DNA from: PGYT01 sp963675055
GTDB lineage: Bacteria > Bacteroidota > Ignavibacteria > Ignavibacteriales > Melioribacteraceae
DNA length: 64,000 bases
Assembly (NCBI GenBank): GCA_963675055.2
Contig: CAXXJE010000002.1
Span: forward strand, 2,604,001-2,668,000
Reading direction: 5' to 3'
Positions 1 to 9,032 of the stretch are shown in pieces. Below the pieces are notes generated by a model. It saw only the letters and a program-made list of their open reading frames with translations. It made no database searches and was not told the origin of the DNA. Numbering within the stretch: the first letter of the stretch is position 1; every line of letters starts with the position of its first letter. Position numbers and translations under genes: made by a program.

Positions 1-52
1 GTTTGGGGACTTGAATAAACTTAAGATGGAGTATATATTACTCAAATATTTG

Positions 53-88
53 GAAACCTCCGCTAAGTATTTTGCTAGCGGAGGTTTC
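53..88 (-). terminator. Hairpin at the end of the RND efflux operon
   Basis: Perfect 13-bp arms (GAAACCTCCGCTA and TAGCGGAGGTTTC) enclose a 10-nt loop, 14 bp past the stop codon of the pump gene. The tract after the hairpin on the minus strand is only moderately T-rich, so it may serve both directions or act as an mRNA stabiliser. Confidence 0.7.
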
Positions 89-102
89 TAAGTGAAATAT
101 AA

Positions 103-3100
103 TTATTGAGATTTACTGAACCAGCCTTTTACCTTATCTTCGAACCTTTCAACAATAATATAGATAACCGGTATAACAACTAAAGTTAGAATCGTTGTGG
201 TTGTTAACCCTCCGATTACTGCCCTGGCAAGCGGCGACCATGTTTCCGCCCCGGAACCGAGTTCAACCGCGAGGGGAACCATTCCGAGAATTGTGGTAGT
301 TGCAGTCATGAGTACCGGACGCATTCTTGCAGAGCTTGCCTGCTTAACTGCATCAATTAATTCGAGCCCGTCTTTTCTAAGCTGATTAATGTAATCGACT
401 AGTACAATACCGTTATTTACTGCAATACCCACGAGCATTACCAATCCCACCAACGCCATTACGCTGATGCTTGTTCCTGTTATAAAGAGGAAGAAGAATA
501 CGCCAATGATTGAAAGCGGTACCGTTGACATAATAATAAGCGGATCAACGAATGATTCGAACTGTGCAGCCATAATCATATATACCAGAAGTACTGCAGC
601 AATAAAGGCAAGTCCGAGATAGAAGAAAGCTTCCTGCTGATCCTCGGCTGTACCGCCAAGTATTACCTGGTACTCGGACGGGATTGGTGTCTCGGCAATT
701 ATTTTGTTCACTTCCGCAATTGCGCTGGAAAGGTCTATGCCGGATAAGCTAAACCCAACGGATACAAACCTGCTTTGATTCTCCCTGAAAATCGTAGGGG
801 ACGACAGCTCCTCATCAATAGTCGCTACATCTTTAAGTCTTATTAAAGACCCGTCGTAGAGAGGAAGCATCATGTTTTCCACCGCTTCCTTCTTTCGTCT
901 GGCATCTTTCTCGAACTGTATATAAATATCGTACTCGTCACCTTCTTCACGATATTGTGAAACGACTTTACCCTGCATGGCAGTCGATACATTACTGGCA
1001 ACCTGCAGCGGCGATAATTTGAAATCGTTAATTAAGTTCCTGTCGAGATGTACCTGTAATTCAGGAGTACTTTCTTTTATGTTGAGAGTAATATCAACTA
1101 TACCGGTAATATCTTCAAAGCGTTTTTTCAATTCCTCTGCAATTGCCATTGCACCATCTATATCGAATCCCACAACTTTAACCTCAACATCTTTTTCCTG
1201 CGAGATAGTTCCGCCTTCCTGGAAGTAATATGTTACACCAGGGATATTGTCAAGCCTTGCGCGCAATGAATCCTGAATCTGAAATTGAGTTATACTTCTT
1301 TCTTCTTTCGGTGATAGTTTTAATATCGTTTCAATTGTACTTGATGTTGTACCGAATGCGCCCATACCTTCACGTTCACCGTAAAAAATTGAAAGCGCCT
1401 GGAGTGATTCATCCGGAACAACTTCCTTTACAATGTCTTCGATTTCATACACATACTGCCTTGTTTTCTCAATCGGTGTACCGGACGGTGACTCCATAAT
1501 GAAATTAATGAAACCCTGATCTGTTTTCGGCATAAACTCTCCACCGAGCACACTCGCCAGAAAAATTGAAACTACGAGCATTACTGTTGTTATGGACAGC
1601 ACTGATTTGCGGTGGTTTATGGACCAATTGAGAATCTGACTGTACCGTTCCCCAAGTGTTTCCAGCCATCTGCCCGCAGTGTTTTTTATCTTATTAAATA
1701 TGCCGCGTTTACCCGGTTTCTCCATCTTCAGTATGTTTGATGACATCATCGGAACTAACGTTAAGGCGACTATAAGTGATACAATTAAACTGAATGTAAT
1801 TGTGAGCACAAGATCCTTAAACAATTGGCCGGTGATGTTCGGAACAAACAGAACCGGAATGAACACACTTATAGTTGTTAGTGTAGAGGCGGTAATAGCC
1901 ATACCGACTTCGGCGGCCCCTTTATCTGACGCATCAAATTTGCTGGACCCAAGTTCCCTGTGTCTGAATATATTCTCAAGTACTACAATGGAGTTATCTA
2001 CAAGCATACCGATTGCAAGCGCCAAACCCGCCATTGATATAATGTTGAGTGTTAGATTCGCCGCGTAAAGTACAGCAAAGGTAACCACAACCGATACCGG
2101 AATCGATAAACCCATGATAATACTTCCACGAAGATTTCGGAGGAAGAAGTATATAACAAGGAATGCAAGTACGAAGGCAATTACTGCTGTGTTGCTCAAG
2201 TTTGAGATAGAGCGCATAATGAAGTCGGATTGGTCCCAGATACTTGTAAGTTTAGTCCCTTGCGGGAGTCTTTCAAGAATATCCGGTAAAGCTTCCTTAA
2301 CGCGTCTTGAAGTCAGAACGGTATTTGCATCAGACTGTTTTTGAAGGAAAATCAATACTCCGTCACCATAATCAGCACGAACTTCAGAAGCGTTTTCTTT
2401 GAAACCGTCTTCAACAGTTGCAACATCTTTTACATATACAGCTTCCGTACCTCTTTGAGTAACCACAGTATTCTTAATCTGATCAAGCGATCTATACTCA
2501 CTGAATATTCTCAAGTTATAACTTTTATTGGAAGTCTCGATAGTTCCGCCGGGTAGCAGGGAACTGCTAATCTGAATAGCCTGGGCTACCTGGTCGGGAG
2601 AAAGGTTGTATGATGCCAGTAATACCGGATCAATATTTACGTTTATTTGCCTCTGTAATCCGCCCTGTGTTTGAACCGAAGCGACTCCTTCAACTCGTTC
2701 GAATAACGGCTCGATTGTTTCTTCCGCAAGTCTTCTTAACTCAGCAGAACCCAGATATTCCGAACTCAGATTGAGGAATACTATTGGACTCATTGAAGGA
2801 TCGAACACGAATACAATCGGTTCATCTGCGTCGCTTGGCAGAAAGTCTCTGATGTAATCCAGGTTTTTTCTTATATCAATCTCCGCCTGGTTCATATCGG
2901 TGCCGTACTTAAACTCAAGTGTTACTATAGACGCACCTTTGAACGACTGTGAATTAACCTTTTCAATATTCTTAACGGATGATACAGCCTCTTCAATTGG
3001 GCGTGACAGAAGATTCTCGATATCTTCGGGTCCGACTCCCGAGTAATTTGTTATTATCCCCGCAATCGGAAACTGTATATCGGGGAAGAAGTCTATTTTC

Positions 3101-3195
3101 AACTGTGAAAATGAAAACAAGCTGAAACCGATTACAACTGCGTAAAACATTACGAGTGTAACCTGTCTTTTTAACGAAAACTTTGTAAGTATCAT
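103..3195 (-). CDS. RND-family efflux pump inner-membrane permease
   Basis: A 1030-residue resistance-nodulation-division permease of the AcrB/hydrophobe-efflux type, which exports substrates from the inner membrane and periplasm through an adaptor and a TolC channel using proton influx. Length and duplicated layout fit: TM1 at about residues 10-30, a large periplasmic domain, a TM2-6 block near 335-490, then the same pattern in the second half. The TM4 proton-relay segment reads GMLVDNSIVVLENI, with Asp at about residue 400. AcrB has two adjacent Asp there; here the second is Asn, a common variant in this superfamily. The TM10 counterpart reads GIAVNNGIVLVDYI. It is the last gene of a four-gene minus-strand operon, 12 bp after the adaptor gene. 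The substrate cannot be told from sequence. Confidence 0.95.
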   Translation of the reverse strand: MILTKFSLKRQVTLVMFYAVVIGFSLFSFSQLKIDFFPDIQFPIAGIITNYSGVGPEDIENLLSRPIEEAVSSVKNIEKVNSQSFKGASIVTLEFKYGTDMNQAEIDIRKNLDYIRDFLPSDADEPIVFVFDPSMSPIVFLNLSSEYLGSAELRRLAEETIEPLFERVEGVASVQTQGGLQRQINVNIDPVLLASYNLSPDQVAQAIQISSSLLPGGTIETSNKSYNLRIFSEYRSLDQIKNTVVTQRGTEAVYVKDVATVEDGFKENASEVRADYGDGVLIFLQKQSDANTVLTSRRVKEALPDILERLPQGTKLTSIWDQSDFIMRSISNLSNTAVIAFVLAFLVIYFFLRNLRGSIIMGLSIPVSVVVTFAVLYAANLTLNIISMAGLALAIGMLVDNSIVVLENIFRHRELGSSKFDASDKGAAEVGMAITASTLTTISVFIPVLFVPNITGQLFKDLVLTITFSLIVSLIVALTLVPMMSSNILKMEKPGKRGIFNKIKNTAGRWLETLGERYSQILNWSINHRKSVLSITTVMLVVSIFLASVLGGEFMPKTDQGFINFIMESPSGTPIEKTRQYVYEIEDIVKEVVPDESLQALSIFYGEREGMGAFGTTSSTIETILKLSPKEERSITQFQIQDSLRARLDNIPGVTYYFQEGGTISQEKDVEVKVVGFDIDGAMAIAEELKKRFEDITGIVDITLNIKESTPELQVHLDRNLINDFKLSPLQVASNVSTAMQGKVVSQYREEGDEYDIYIQFEKDARRKKEAVENMMLPLYDGSLIRLKDVATIDEELSSPTIFRENQSRFVSVGFSLSGIDLSSAIAEVNKIIAETPIPSEYQVILGGTAEDQQEAFFYLGLAFIAAVLLVYMIMAAQFESFVDPLIIMSTVPLSIIGVFFFLFITGTSISVMALVGLVMLVGIAVNNGIVLVDYINQLRKDGLELIDAVKQASSARMRPVLMTATTTILGMVPLAVELGSGAETWSPLARAVIGGLTTTTILTLVVIPVIYIIVERFEDKVKGWFSKSQ

Positions 3196-3207
3196 AATCC
3201 GCTCTCT

Positions 3208-4311
3208 TTAATCCATTACTTTAACTAGTTGACCGGTTTTAACTATATTTTGTCCGACAACGACAATTGTATCTCCCGGCATTACACCGGATGGGATTTC
3301 CATTCTGCCGTCGTCACTGATACCCGCTTCAACTTCTTTCAAGTCTGCACGATTATTTTTCACAAAGAATAGAAAGTACTTCTTTTGTGATTTCTGCATT
3401 CCGGTTTCTCTTTCTATTTTTACTTCAGTCCTGCTTTGCAGAGCATTTTCGGGAATAACAATACAGTCTGATTTATGAGCAGTCCGAATATAGAACTCGC
3501 CGAATATTCCGGATTTTAGTGCAAGGTTTGAGTCGTCGAATATTACTTCAACCTGCAGCGACTTTGATACAGGATCAACTGCCTGATCAATTTTATTTAT
3601 ATTGCCTTCGAAAACCTTATCCGGCAGAGAAGGGAACTTCGCTTCTACAACCTGTCCCTTGTGGACTTTATTGATATCCTTACTTGGTATTTTAAGTTTG
3701 GCTTTCATCGCAGATTTGTTAATCAACTGAATAACAGGCTGTCCGGCGGGCACCATCTGGCTGCTTTCAATATAAACTGATGCAACAAGTCCTTCGAATG
3801 GTGCTTTTACGTAACTATTCTCCAACTGTTCCTTTGTCTGACTTAACTGTACCTTTGTCTGCTCATAACCGAGTTTCGCGGATTTGAGCTGACTGCTTAT
3901 TTGGTCGAACTGTTGCGGGCTGATAGCTTTCTGCTCATGCAGCTTTTGCATTCTGTCAAAATCCTGTTTGACCAGTTCCAACTGGACTTCGGCATTTTTA
4001 ACTGCAGTTTCCGCTGCGAGTACAGACTGTTTTAATACTTCGTTGTACTGGACAGCCAATACCTGGTTTTTCTTTACGTAATCACCCGGCTTTACTTTCA
4101 ACCTGCTGATCCTCTCGCTAACTTTTGAATACAGTATAATATCGTCAGTGGCAGTAATACTTCCGGTAATAGTTAGATATTTTGAAATCGAATCTGCCCG
4201 TGCAACATAAATTTTCACCGGTATTACTTTTCCAGCAGTCTGCTCCTCTTCCTGGCTGCATCCGGCAATTACCAACGCAAATAGTGATAATAAAAAAACA
4301 AAGCGCTTCAT
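3208..4311 (-). CDS. RND efflux periplasmic adaptor (membrane fusion lipoprotein)
   Basis: A 367-residue HlyD/AcrA-type adaptor linking the permease to the outer-membrane channel. The N-terminus is a lipoprotein signal with lipobox LVIAGC, so it is probably anchored by a lipidated Cys at about residue 18. A split lipoyl/barrel-sandwich region (DYVKKNQVLAVQYNEV; YVKAPFEGLVASVYIE) brackets a heptad-rich alpha-hairpin at about residues 90-165, followed by a beta-barrel domain and a C-terminal membrane-proximal domain (IPSGVMPGDTIVVVGQ). It lies between tolC-like and pump genes, 13 and 12 bp apart, consistent with one transcript. Confidence 0.93.
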   Translation of the reverse strand: MKRFVFLLSLFALVIAGCSQEEEQTAGKVIPVKIYVARADSISKYLTITGSITATDDIILYSKVSERISRLKVKPGDYVKKNQVLAVQYNEVLKQSVLAAETAVKNAEVQLELVKQDFDRMQKLHEQKAISPQQFDQISSQLKSAKLGYEQTKVQLSQTKEQLENSYVKAPFEGLVASVYIESSQMVPAGQPVIQLINKSAMKAKLKIPSKDINKVHKGQVVEAKFPSLPDKVFEGNINKIDQAVDPVSKSLQVEVIFDDSNLALKSGIFGEFYIRTAHKSDCIVIPENALQSRTEVKIERETGMQKSQKKYFLFFVKNNRADLKEVEAGISDDGRMEIPSGVMPGDTIVVVGQNIVKTGQLVKVMD

Positions 4312-4324
4312 TTTATCCTCTGAT

Positions 4325-5665
4325 TTAATTCCAAATTTTATTCAATAATCCCACGGAGTAGAGTAGTTGGAGCTGACTCGTATTATAGTTGAATATTCCG
4401 GTATAATACTCCGTCTTACTGCTTGTATAAAACAATTGTGCATTTATTACATCAAGCTGTGTACTCATACCCTGTCCGTACAGAAGGTCCGATAACCTGA
4501 GACTTTCTCTCGCCTCACGTTCTGCTTCTTCAAGGCTGGAAAGATTCTTAATTGCTTCAATATATTTCGAATAACTTTCTTCAACATCCAACAGCCTCTG
4601 GTCATCAGCCAATTCATATAATATTTTCATCTGCTTCGTACGTATCTTCGCTTCCTGAACCTCAATTACCTTTCTACCCCCTTCAAATAATGGCCACGAC
4701 ATAGACAATGTGAGAGCTTTTGAACGGATATAATCATTCCATCTCACATCGGAATTTTCCATCTGAGCCTGATGAGATACGTTGCCCGATAAAGCTATTG
4801 TCGGCAGGAACTGACCAAGAGCAACATTTTCACCTTCTTCAGTCGCTTCCAGTTTGTATCCCAATGATTGAATATCAGTTCTGTATTTAGCCGAAAGGTT
4901 TTTGAAATCTTTTAGTTGAGAGTTTTTCAAATCCATTAGAAAATCTCCGGCTTTAAGCGTATCTGATATTACCAATGAATCTTCCATTGGTATATTCAAA
5001 AGGAATTTTAATCTCTGTGAACTCAATGCTTTTTCTGACCGTGCTCTCTCGAGCTTCGGAAGAGTGGAGGCGTACTGTGCCTTTGCTCGTTGCAGGTCTA
5101 GTTGAGTCGCAGTCCCGGCATCGTAAAATAGATTAACTTGTTTCAAATTTGCTTTTGCGGCTTCAACAGATTCCAATGTGGTTTCGTAGAGTGAGTTAGC
5201 CAGTATAATTCCATAATAGGCCTGCAGAGTCAACAGCACGGTTTCTTGCTCCTTCCCGTTCAGCTCTTCTCTAAGTGACTTCTTAAGACTTCGCTGAGCC
5301 TGCATGTTGAACCAACGAGATCCGCCTGTAAATAGTGGTAACGTGAGATCAAGTCCGTGCTGGAATGAATATTTAGTTCCAACAACGAATCGCTGTCCCA
5401 TAAAAACGAATACGGGAAGTTCAAGATTATTTGTTGCAAATCCCTGGTAGCTGAAAGTGGGAAGGAAGTTTGAATAAGATTTCCAGACCTCCAGGTTTTG
5501 AGTCTCGTAATCCAGTATTTTTGATTTGAGTGATAAGTTGTCAGTCTTAGCGATACCTACAACCTCATCAAGTGATAGATAAACAATATTGGGTTTCTCT
5601 TGTGCACTTGCCGTATTGATTATAAATACCGAGAATAGAATGAGAGTTGTAATTAACAGTCTCAT
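4325..5665 (-). CDS. TolC-family outer-membrane efflux channel
   Basis: A 446-residue outer-membrane factor with a Sec signal peptide ending near TASAQ. It shows the internal duplication of the family: two long helical hairpin regions each followed by beta strands. Characteristic phrases are FYDAGTATQLDLQRAKAQY in the first half and LLYGQGMSTQLDVINAQLFY in the second, the (Y/L)xxGxxTxLDxxxAQ pattern of TolC repeats. The start overlaps the stop of the TetR gene by 4 bp (ATGA type), so translation is coupled. It would form the exit duct for the two downstream RND components. Confidence 0.92.
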   Translation of the reverse strand: MRLLITTLILFSVFIINTASAQEKPNIVYLSLDEVVGIAKTDNLSLKSKILDYETQNLEVWKSYSNFLPTFSYQGFATNNLELPVFVFMGQRFVVGTKYSFQHGLDLTLPLFTGGSRWFNMQAQRSLKKSLREELNGKEQETVLLTLQAYYGIILANSLYETTLESVEAAKANLKQVNLFYDAGTATQLDLQRAKAQYASTLPKLERARSEKALSSQRLKFLLNIPMEDSLVISDTLKAGDFLMDLKNSQLKDFKNLSAKYRTDIQSLGYKLEATEEGENVALGQFLPTIALSGNVSHQAQMENSDVRWNDYIRSKALTLSMSWPLFEGGRKVIEVQEAKIRTKQMKILYELADDQRLLDVEESYSKYIEAIKNLSSLEEAEREARESLRLSDLLYGQGMSTQLDVINAQLFYTSSKTEYYTGIFNYNTSQLQLLYSVGLLNKIWN

Positions 5666-6291
5666 AGGTTAGTCCCTGTTGTTTTTATTATAAAACTATC
5701 TTTCCAGAATTCCGCAAAACTGTTTAGTTTCGAACGGAGTTCTGAGACATTATTTTCAAGAATAATACTTTCAACAACAATTAGAATGATATTACCGATT
5801 AGATTCTGTACGAGCAAACGGGCATCATGCCGGGAATTTATTGCGCCCAGTTTTTGTCCCTGCTTAATATATGATATTAATTCGCTCATTTCCTGTCTGT
5901 ACCGGTTCAATTTCATATCCCTGATTTTTTGAGGTACATTTACTGCCTGTATAAGTGCTGAGAACTTAACCAGATGAGGGAAGTTTTCAACAAATTCAAC
6001 ATAAAGATTTACAATAGTATTCAGGAATTCTTCGAATGGCAGATTTTCACTGAAATATTTCTCTTTTAATTCATTAATATGAAAATTGGTCTCAATCATT
6101 AACGCTTCCAGTAAGGCCTCTTTATCCTGGAAATAATAATAGAGCACTGGTTTTGATACTCCTGCCGCATAACATATTTCACGTACTGAAACTTTGTAAT
6201 ATCCGTCGCGCGCGAACAATTCTGCCGCAACTTTTAAAATAGTATGCTTTGTATCTTTCTGGTTATGAGAAGATTTAATTCCATCGATCAT
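5662..6291 (-). CDS. TetR/AcrR-family repressor of the efflux operon
   Basis: A 209-residue TetR-type regulator. The N-terminal helix-turn-helix runs over about residues 15-62, with the signature VSVREICYAAGVSKPVLYYY preceding FQDKEALL. The rest is the helical ligand-binding and dimerisation domain, too variable to name a ligand. It is the first gene of the operon and its product most likely represses its own operon: an 18-bp palindrome lies 46 bp upstream of the ATG. A ligand, perhaps a pump substrate, would relieve repression; this is inferred from the family. Confidence 0.92.
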   Translation of the reverse strand: MIDGIKSSHNQKDTKHTILKVAAELFARDGYYKVSVREICYAAGVSKPVLYYYFQDKEALLEALMIETNFHINELKEKYFSENLPFEEFLNTIVNLYVEFVENFPHLVKFSALIQAVNVPQKIRDMKLNRYRQEMSELISYIKQGQKLGAINSRHDARLLVQNLIGNIILIVVESIILENNVSELRSKLNSFAEFWKDSFIIKTTGTNL

Positions 6292-6336
6292 AGAAATATT
6301 CCAATATTAACCCTGAAAATTAAACAAAAAATTGGA

Positions 6337-6354
6337 ACTTACCGACCGGTAAGT
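6337..6354. promoter_or_regulatory. Probable TetR-family operator
   Basis: ACTTACCGACCGGTAAGT has perfect 8-bp arms (ACTTACCG and CGGTAAGT) around an AC centre. The size and symmetry match operators of AcrR/QacR-like repressors, and the position between the upstream gene and the tetR start suits autoregulation. Binding by the adjacent TetR protein is inferred. Confidence 0.75.
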
Positions 6355-6442
6355 AGAATTTGGACGCGCTTGTCCATCAATTGTTTCATTAATTTTAATA
6401 TTTATATTTCCAGGTATATACTACCGTGAGATTAGGATGAAA

Positions 6443-8881
6443 TCATGTAAATTCAGTCTGAATGGTTGTTTGATGGGTTACTGATTTTAGTGGAAGCGTA
6501 AACCAGAAAATTGTTGATTTCCCGGGAATACTGGTAAAGTTTATTTCCCCATTATTTTTCTCTATAAACTCTTTGCAAATGCTTAAACCAAGTCCTGAAC
6601 CGACTTCGTTTTCAGTACCCTCGTTTGAAGTAATTGAGTCCATGAAAATTGAATCAGTTATCTCACTACTGATTCCGATACCAAAGTCCTCGATGGATAC
6701 CCGGCAGTTCTTGCCCGATTTCGTTACTGTGATAACAATTCGCGAATTCCTGTAGCTGAATTTGACGGCATTAGTAACAAGATTGCGAATTACAAGTTCA
6801 ATCATACCTCTGTCACCTTCAACAACATGCATTGCATTGAAGTCTTTGATGATCTCAATATTCTTTAAGTCTGTTTTTGATGTGACTGACTCCAGCACAT
6901 TTACTATGAGAGTTTCAACCGGAAATATGTCTTTCTTTATTTTTATTTGATTTAATTGATTTCTTGCCCAATTTAGAAGGTTGTCAATCAGTCCTGCGAG
7001 TGTTTCTCCGGATTTATTGATTGTCTGTACATAGTCCTTTATTTCGGAAGTATCTTTTCTGTCTGCAGATTCCTTCAGCAAACTTGCGAAATTTAGAATA
7101 GTATTCAACGGATTACGCAAATCGTGAGCAATTATGGAGAACAATTTATCCCTGGTTTGAACCATATTTTTCAGCTCATCATTCCTTATGTTGAGTTCTT
7201 GATTTAATTGTTCTAATTGTTGGTTTTGAGCCTGGATTTTCAACGAGGAATTTGTCTTAACTCTGTATAACATTAGTAAAGCAACTATTGATATTATGGC
7301 TAGTACTGTTACTGTTATAATATTGTTTTGCAGGTTCCGCTGATTTTCAAGTTCTGCCTCAGTGAGCAATTTCTCTTTGATCAATAACTTGTTTTCCGCT
7401 TCAGTTTGCTCGATTTCCATTTTTATGAGCATATTGGTAATGTTGTTGACAAGGTTTTCATTTAGCAATTCATTTTTAATCTCGGAATATCTTTTATAGC
7501 TCTCTAAAGCACTGAAGTGTTTTTTCTGTTTCGAATATATTTCAAACTCCTGATAGTAATTACTTTTAAGTATTTCCATCATATTTTGTGAAGACGCAAT
7601 TGCATTACTTGCGTGCAAATAGTAGTATGAGGAATCAAGCTTATTCAGTTTGAAGAATGTTCTTGAAAGATTGTTATAAATAACAGCCTGTGCATACTGA
7701 TCCTTTATTACTTTTGCAGAGTCCGCAGCGGTTTTATAAAGTTTATGAGCTTTTATTAAATTGCCTTCTTTTTCATAGTTCCTGGCGACATAATTAAAAG
7801 TCAGGACAAGCAGGTTTCTGAAACTGTAAAGATAACAAAGTCTTGCTGCCTGCCTTAAATATTTACTCGAAAGCTGAAGTGAATCCATATCAGCATATAA
7901 CAATCCATGGTTATACACAGAGTACGCTTTACCGAATTTGTAATCTGATGAATCCGCCATTTTCTTTGCAAGTCTGAAATTTAATTTTGCCTTATCAAAA
8001 TACTTGAGTTTCTGGTAAACCATTCCCATATTGCTGAGTGAAACGGACATTTCCTCTAAGGCATCCTGTTTTCTTCTTATATCAAAAGATTTCAAGAAAT
8101 AATTTAGAGCATCTTTATAGTTACCCTGTTTCCAGTAAACAGCTCCAAGATTGTTATATGAACTTGCCATTGCTGTACTATCTCTCATTGCCTCTCTAAG
8201 CGTCAAGGCAACATTAAAATTTGTTATAGCGCTATCAAATATTCCTTTATCCCAGTATATGAGACCGATCTTGGTTAGTAGATTTGATTTTTTTAGCGGA
8301 TCGATGGAAGTTTGCGAGTAAGCATCTGCCGATATAAATGAATTTAATGCGCTGTCTGCATAATGAATCGACTCGTAAATCCGGCCAATATTGTAAAACA
8401 GGTCAAATGAAAGCAGAGAATCTTCAAGTTCTTCTACCGGATTAGTCAGCCTTTTAAGTTGCTTGATGGCTAAGTCGCTGCTGTCTTTATAAAACTTACA
8501 TAAACTTGAATAAATAGCTCCGTATAAAATACCGCGCTGGTAATTTATATTTATTGAACCACTGTAAATACTTTTCGCAACCGGACACAATTCCATACTC
8601 TTAATTTCAGATAATGAATCAGCGGTATTTATTAAAAGTTCGATCGCCTGAATCCCTGCTGAATCCGATCTTGTTGTTGATGACATTATATAATCGGGAA
8701 AAGCCGGATTGGCGAGTCCGACAGAATTAACTGCTAAAACGCTTATTACTGAAAGTATAATGCGGATAGTTCTATAATTGATGCTATTTTTCAATGGTGG
8801 TTTAACACAAATTGCTCTATTCAGTGTATTATCGATATAAATAGCTGCGAAGTTTAGTATTGTAGATATTTTAATCTCCAA
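6443..8881 (-). CDS. TPR-containing sensor histidine kinase
   Basis: An 812-residue membrane kinase. A hydrophobic stretch at about residues 40-57 is a signal or first TM, followed by a periplasmic array of tetratricopeptide repeats (about 95-440), a coiled coil and a second TM near 520-540. A HisKA domain has phosphoacceptor His586 in SIIAHDLRNPLN, and the HATPase domain has N box LVIRNLVTNAVKFS, G1 box EDFGIGIS and G2 box GSGLGLSICKEF. There is no receiver domain and no response regulator beside it, so the partner is unknown. The start is uncertain: the listed codon is TTG with GGAGA directly against it, and no better ATG precedes the hydrophobic segment. This layout is common in Bacteroidota, where the repeats probably sense a periplasmic protein or ligand. 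Confidence 0.88.
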   Translation of the reverse strand: MEIKISTILNFAAIYIDNTLNRAICVKPPLKNSINYRTIRIILSVISVLAVNSVGLANPAFPDYIMSSTTRSDSAGIQAIELLINTADSLSEIKSMELCPVAKSIYSGSININYQRGILYGAIYSSLCKFYKDSSDLAIKQLKRLTNPVEELEDSLLSFDLFYNIGRIYESIHYADSALNSFISADAYSQTSIDPLKKSNLLTKIGLIYWDKGIFDSAITNFNVALTLREAMRDSTAMASSYNNLGAVYWKQGNYKDALNYFLKSFDIRRKQDALEEMSVSLSNMGMVYQKLKYFDKAKLNFRLAKKMADSSDYKFGKAYSVYNHGLLYADMDSLQLSSKYLRQAARLCYLYSFRNLLVLTFNYVARNYEKEGNLIKAHKLYKTAADSAKVIKDQYAQAVIYNNLSRTFFKLNKLDSSYYYLHASNAIASSQNMMEILKSNYYQEFEIYSKQKKHFSALESYKRYSEIKNELLNENLVNNITNMLIKMEIEQTEAENKLLIKEKLLTEAELENQRNLQNNIITVTVLAIISIVALLMLYRVKTNSSLKIQAQNQQLEQLNQELNIRNDELKNMVQTRDKLFSIIAHDLRNPLNTILNFASLLKESADRKDTSEIKDYVQTINKSGETLAGLIDNLLNWARNQLNQIKIKKDIFPVETLIVNVLESVTSKTDLKNIEIIKDFNAMHVVEGDRGMIELVIRNLVTNAVKFSYRNSRIVITVTKSGKNCRVSIEDFGIGISSEITDSIFMDSITSNEGTENEVGSGLGLSICKEFIEKNNGEINFTSIPGKSTIFWFTLPLKSVTHQTTIQTEFT

Positions 8882-9000
8882 TCTCCAGATATATCCATCC
8901 TGTTATCTCCTCTAACTTTAATTTAAGATTGGCTGAGCCAAGCAAATTGGCTTAAATCCTGCATTCAAATGAGTGAATAAATAGTAAGGACGAATAATCC

Positions 9001-9026
9001 GGAGGACTCCCAGTAGGAGGTCCTCC
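9001..9026 (-). terminator. Terminator after the POT transporter gene
   Basis: GGAGGACTCC and GGAGGTCCTCC form a 10-bp stem with one bulged G and a 5-nt loop, six bases past the stop codon at 9033. A short T-containing stretch follows on the minus strand. Confidence 0.55.
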
Positions 9027-9032
9027 TATATT

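Noticed and set aside
1679..2068. Plus-strand open frames across the RND pump gene
   Set aside because: Antisense to a well-conserved pump gene, with no domain or translation signal.
8929..8941. TTGGCT-G-AGCCAA palindrome upstream of the TPR kinase as an operator
   Set aside because: Only 6-bp arms and no linked regulator; could be chance.
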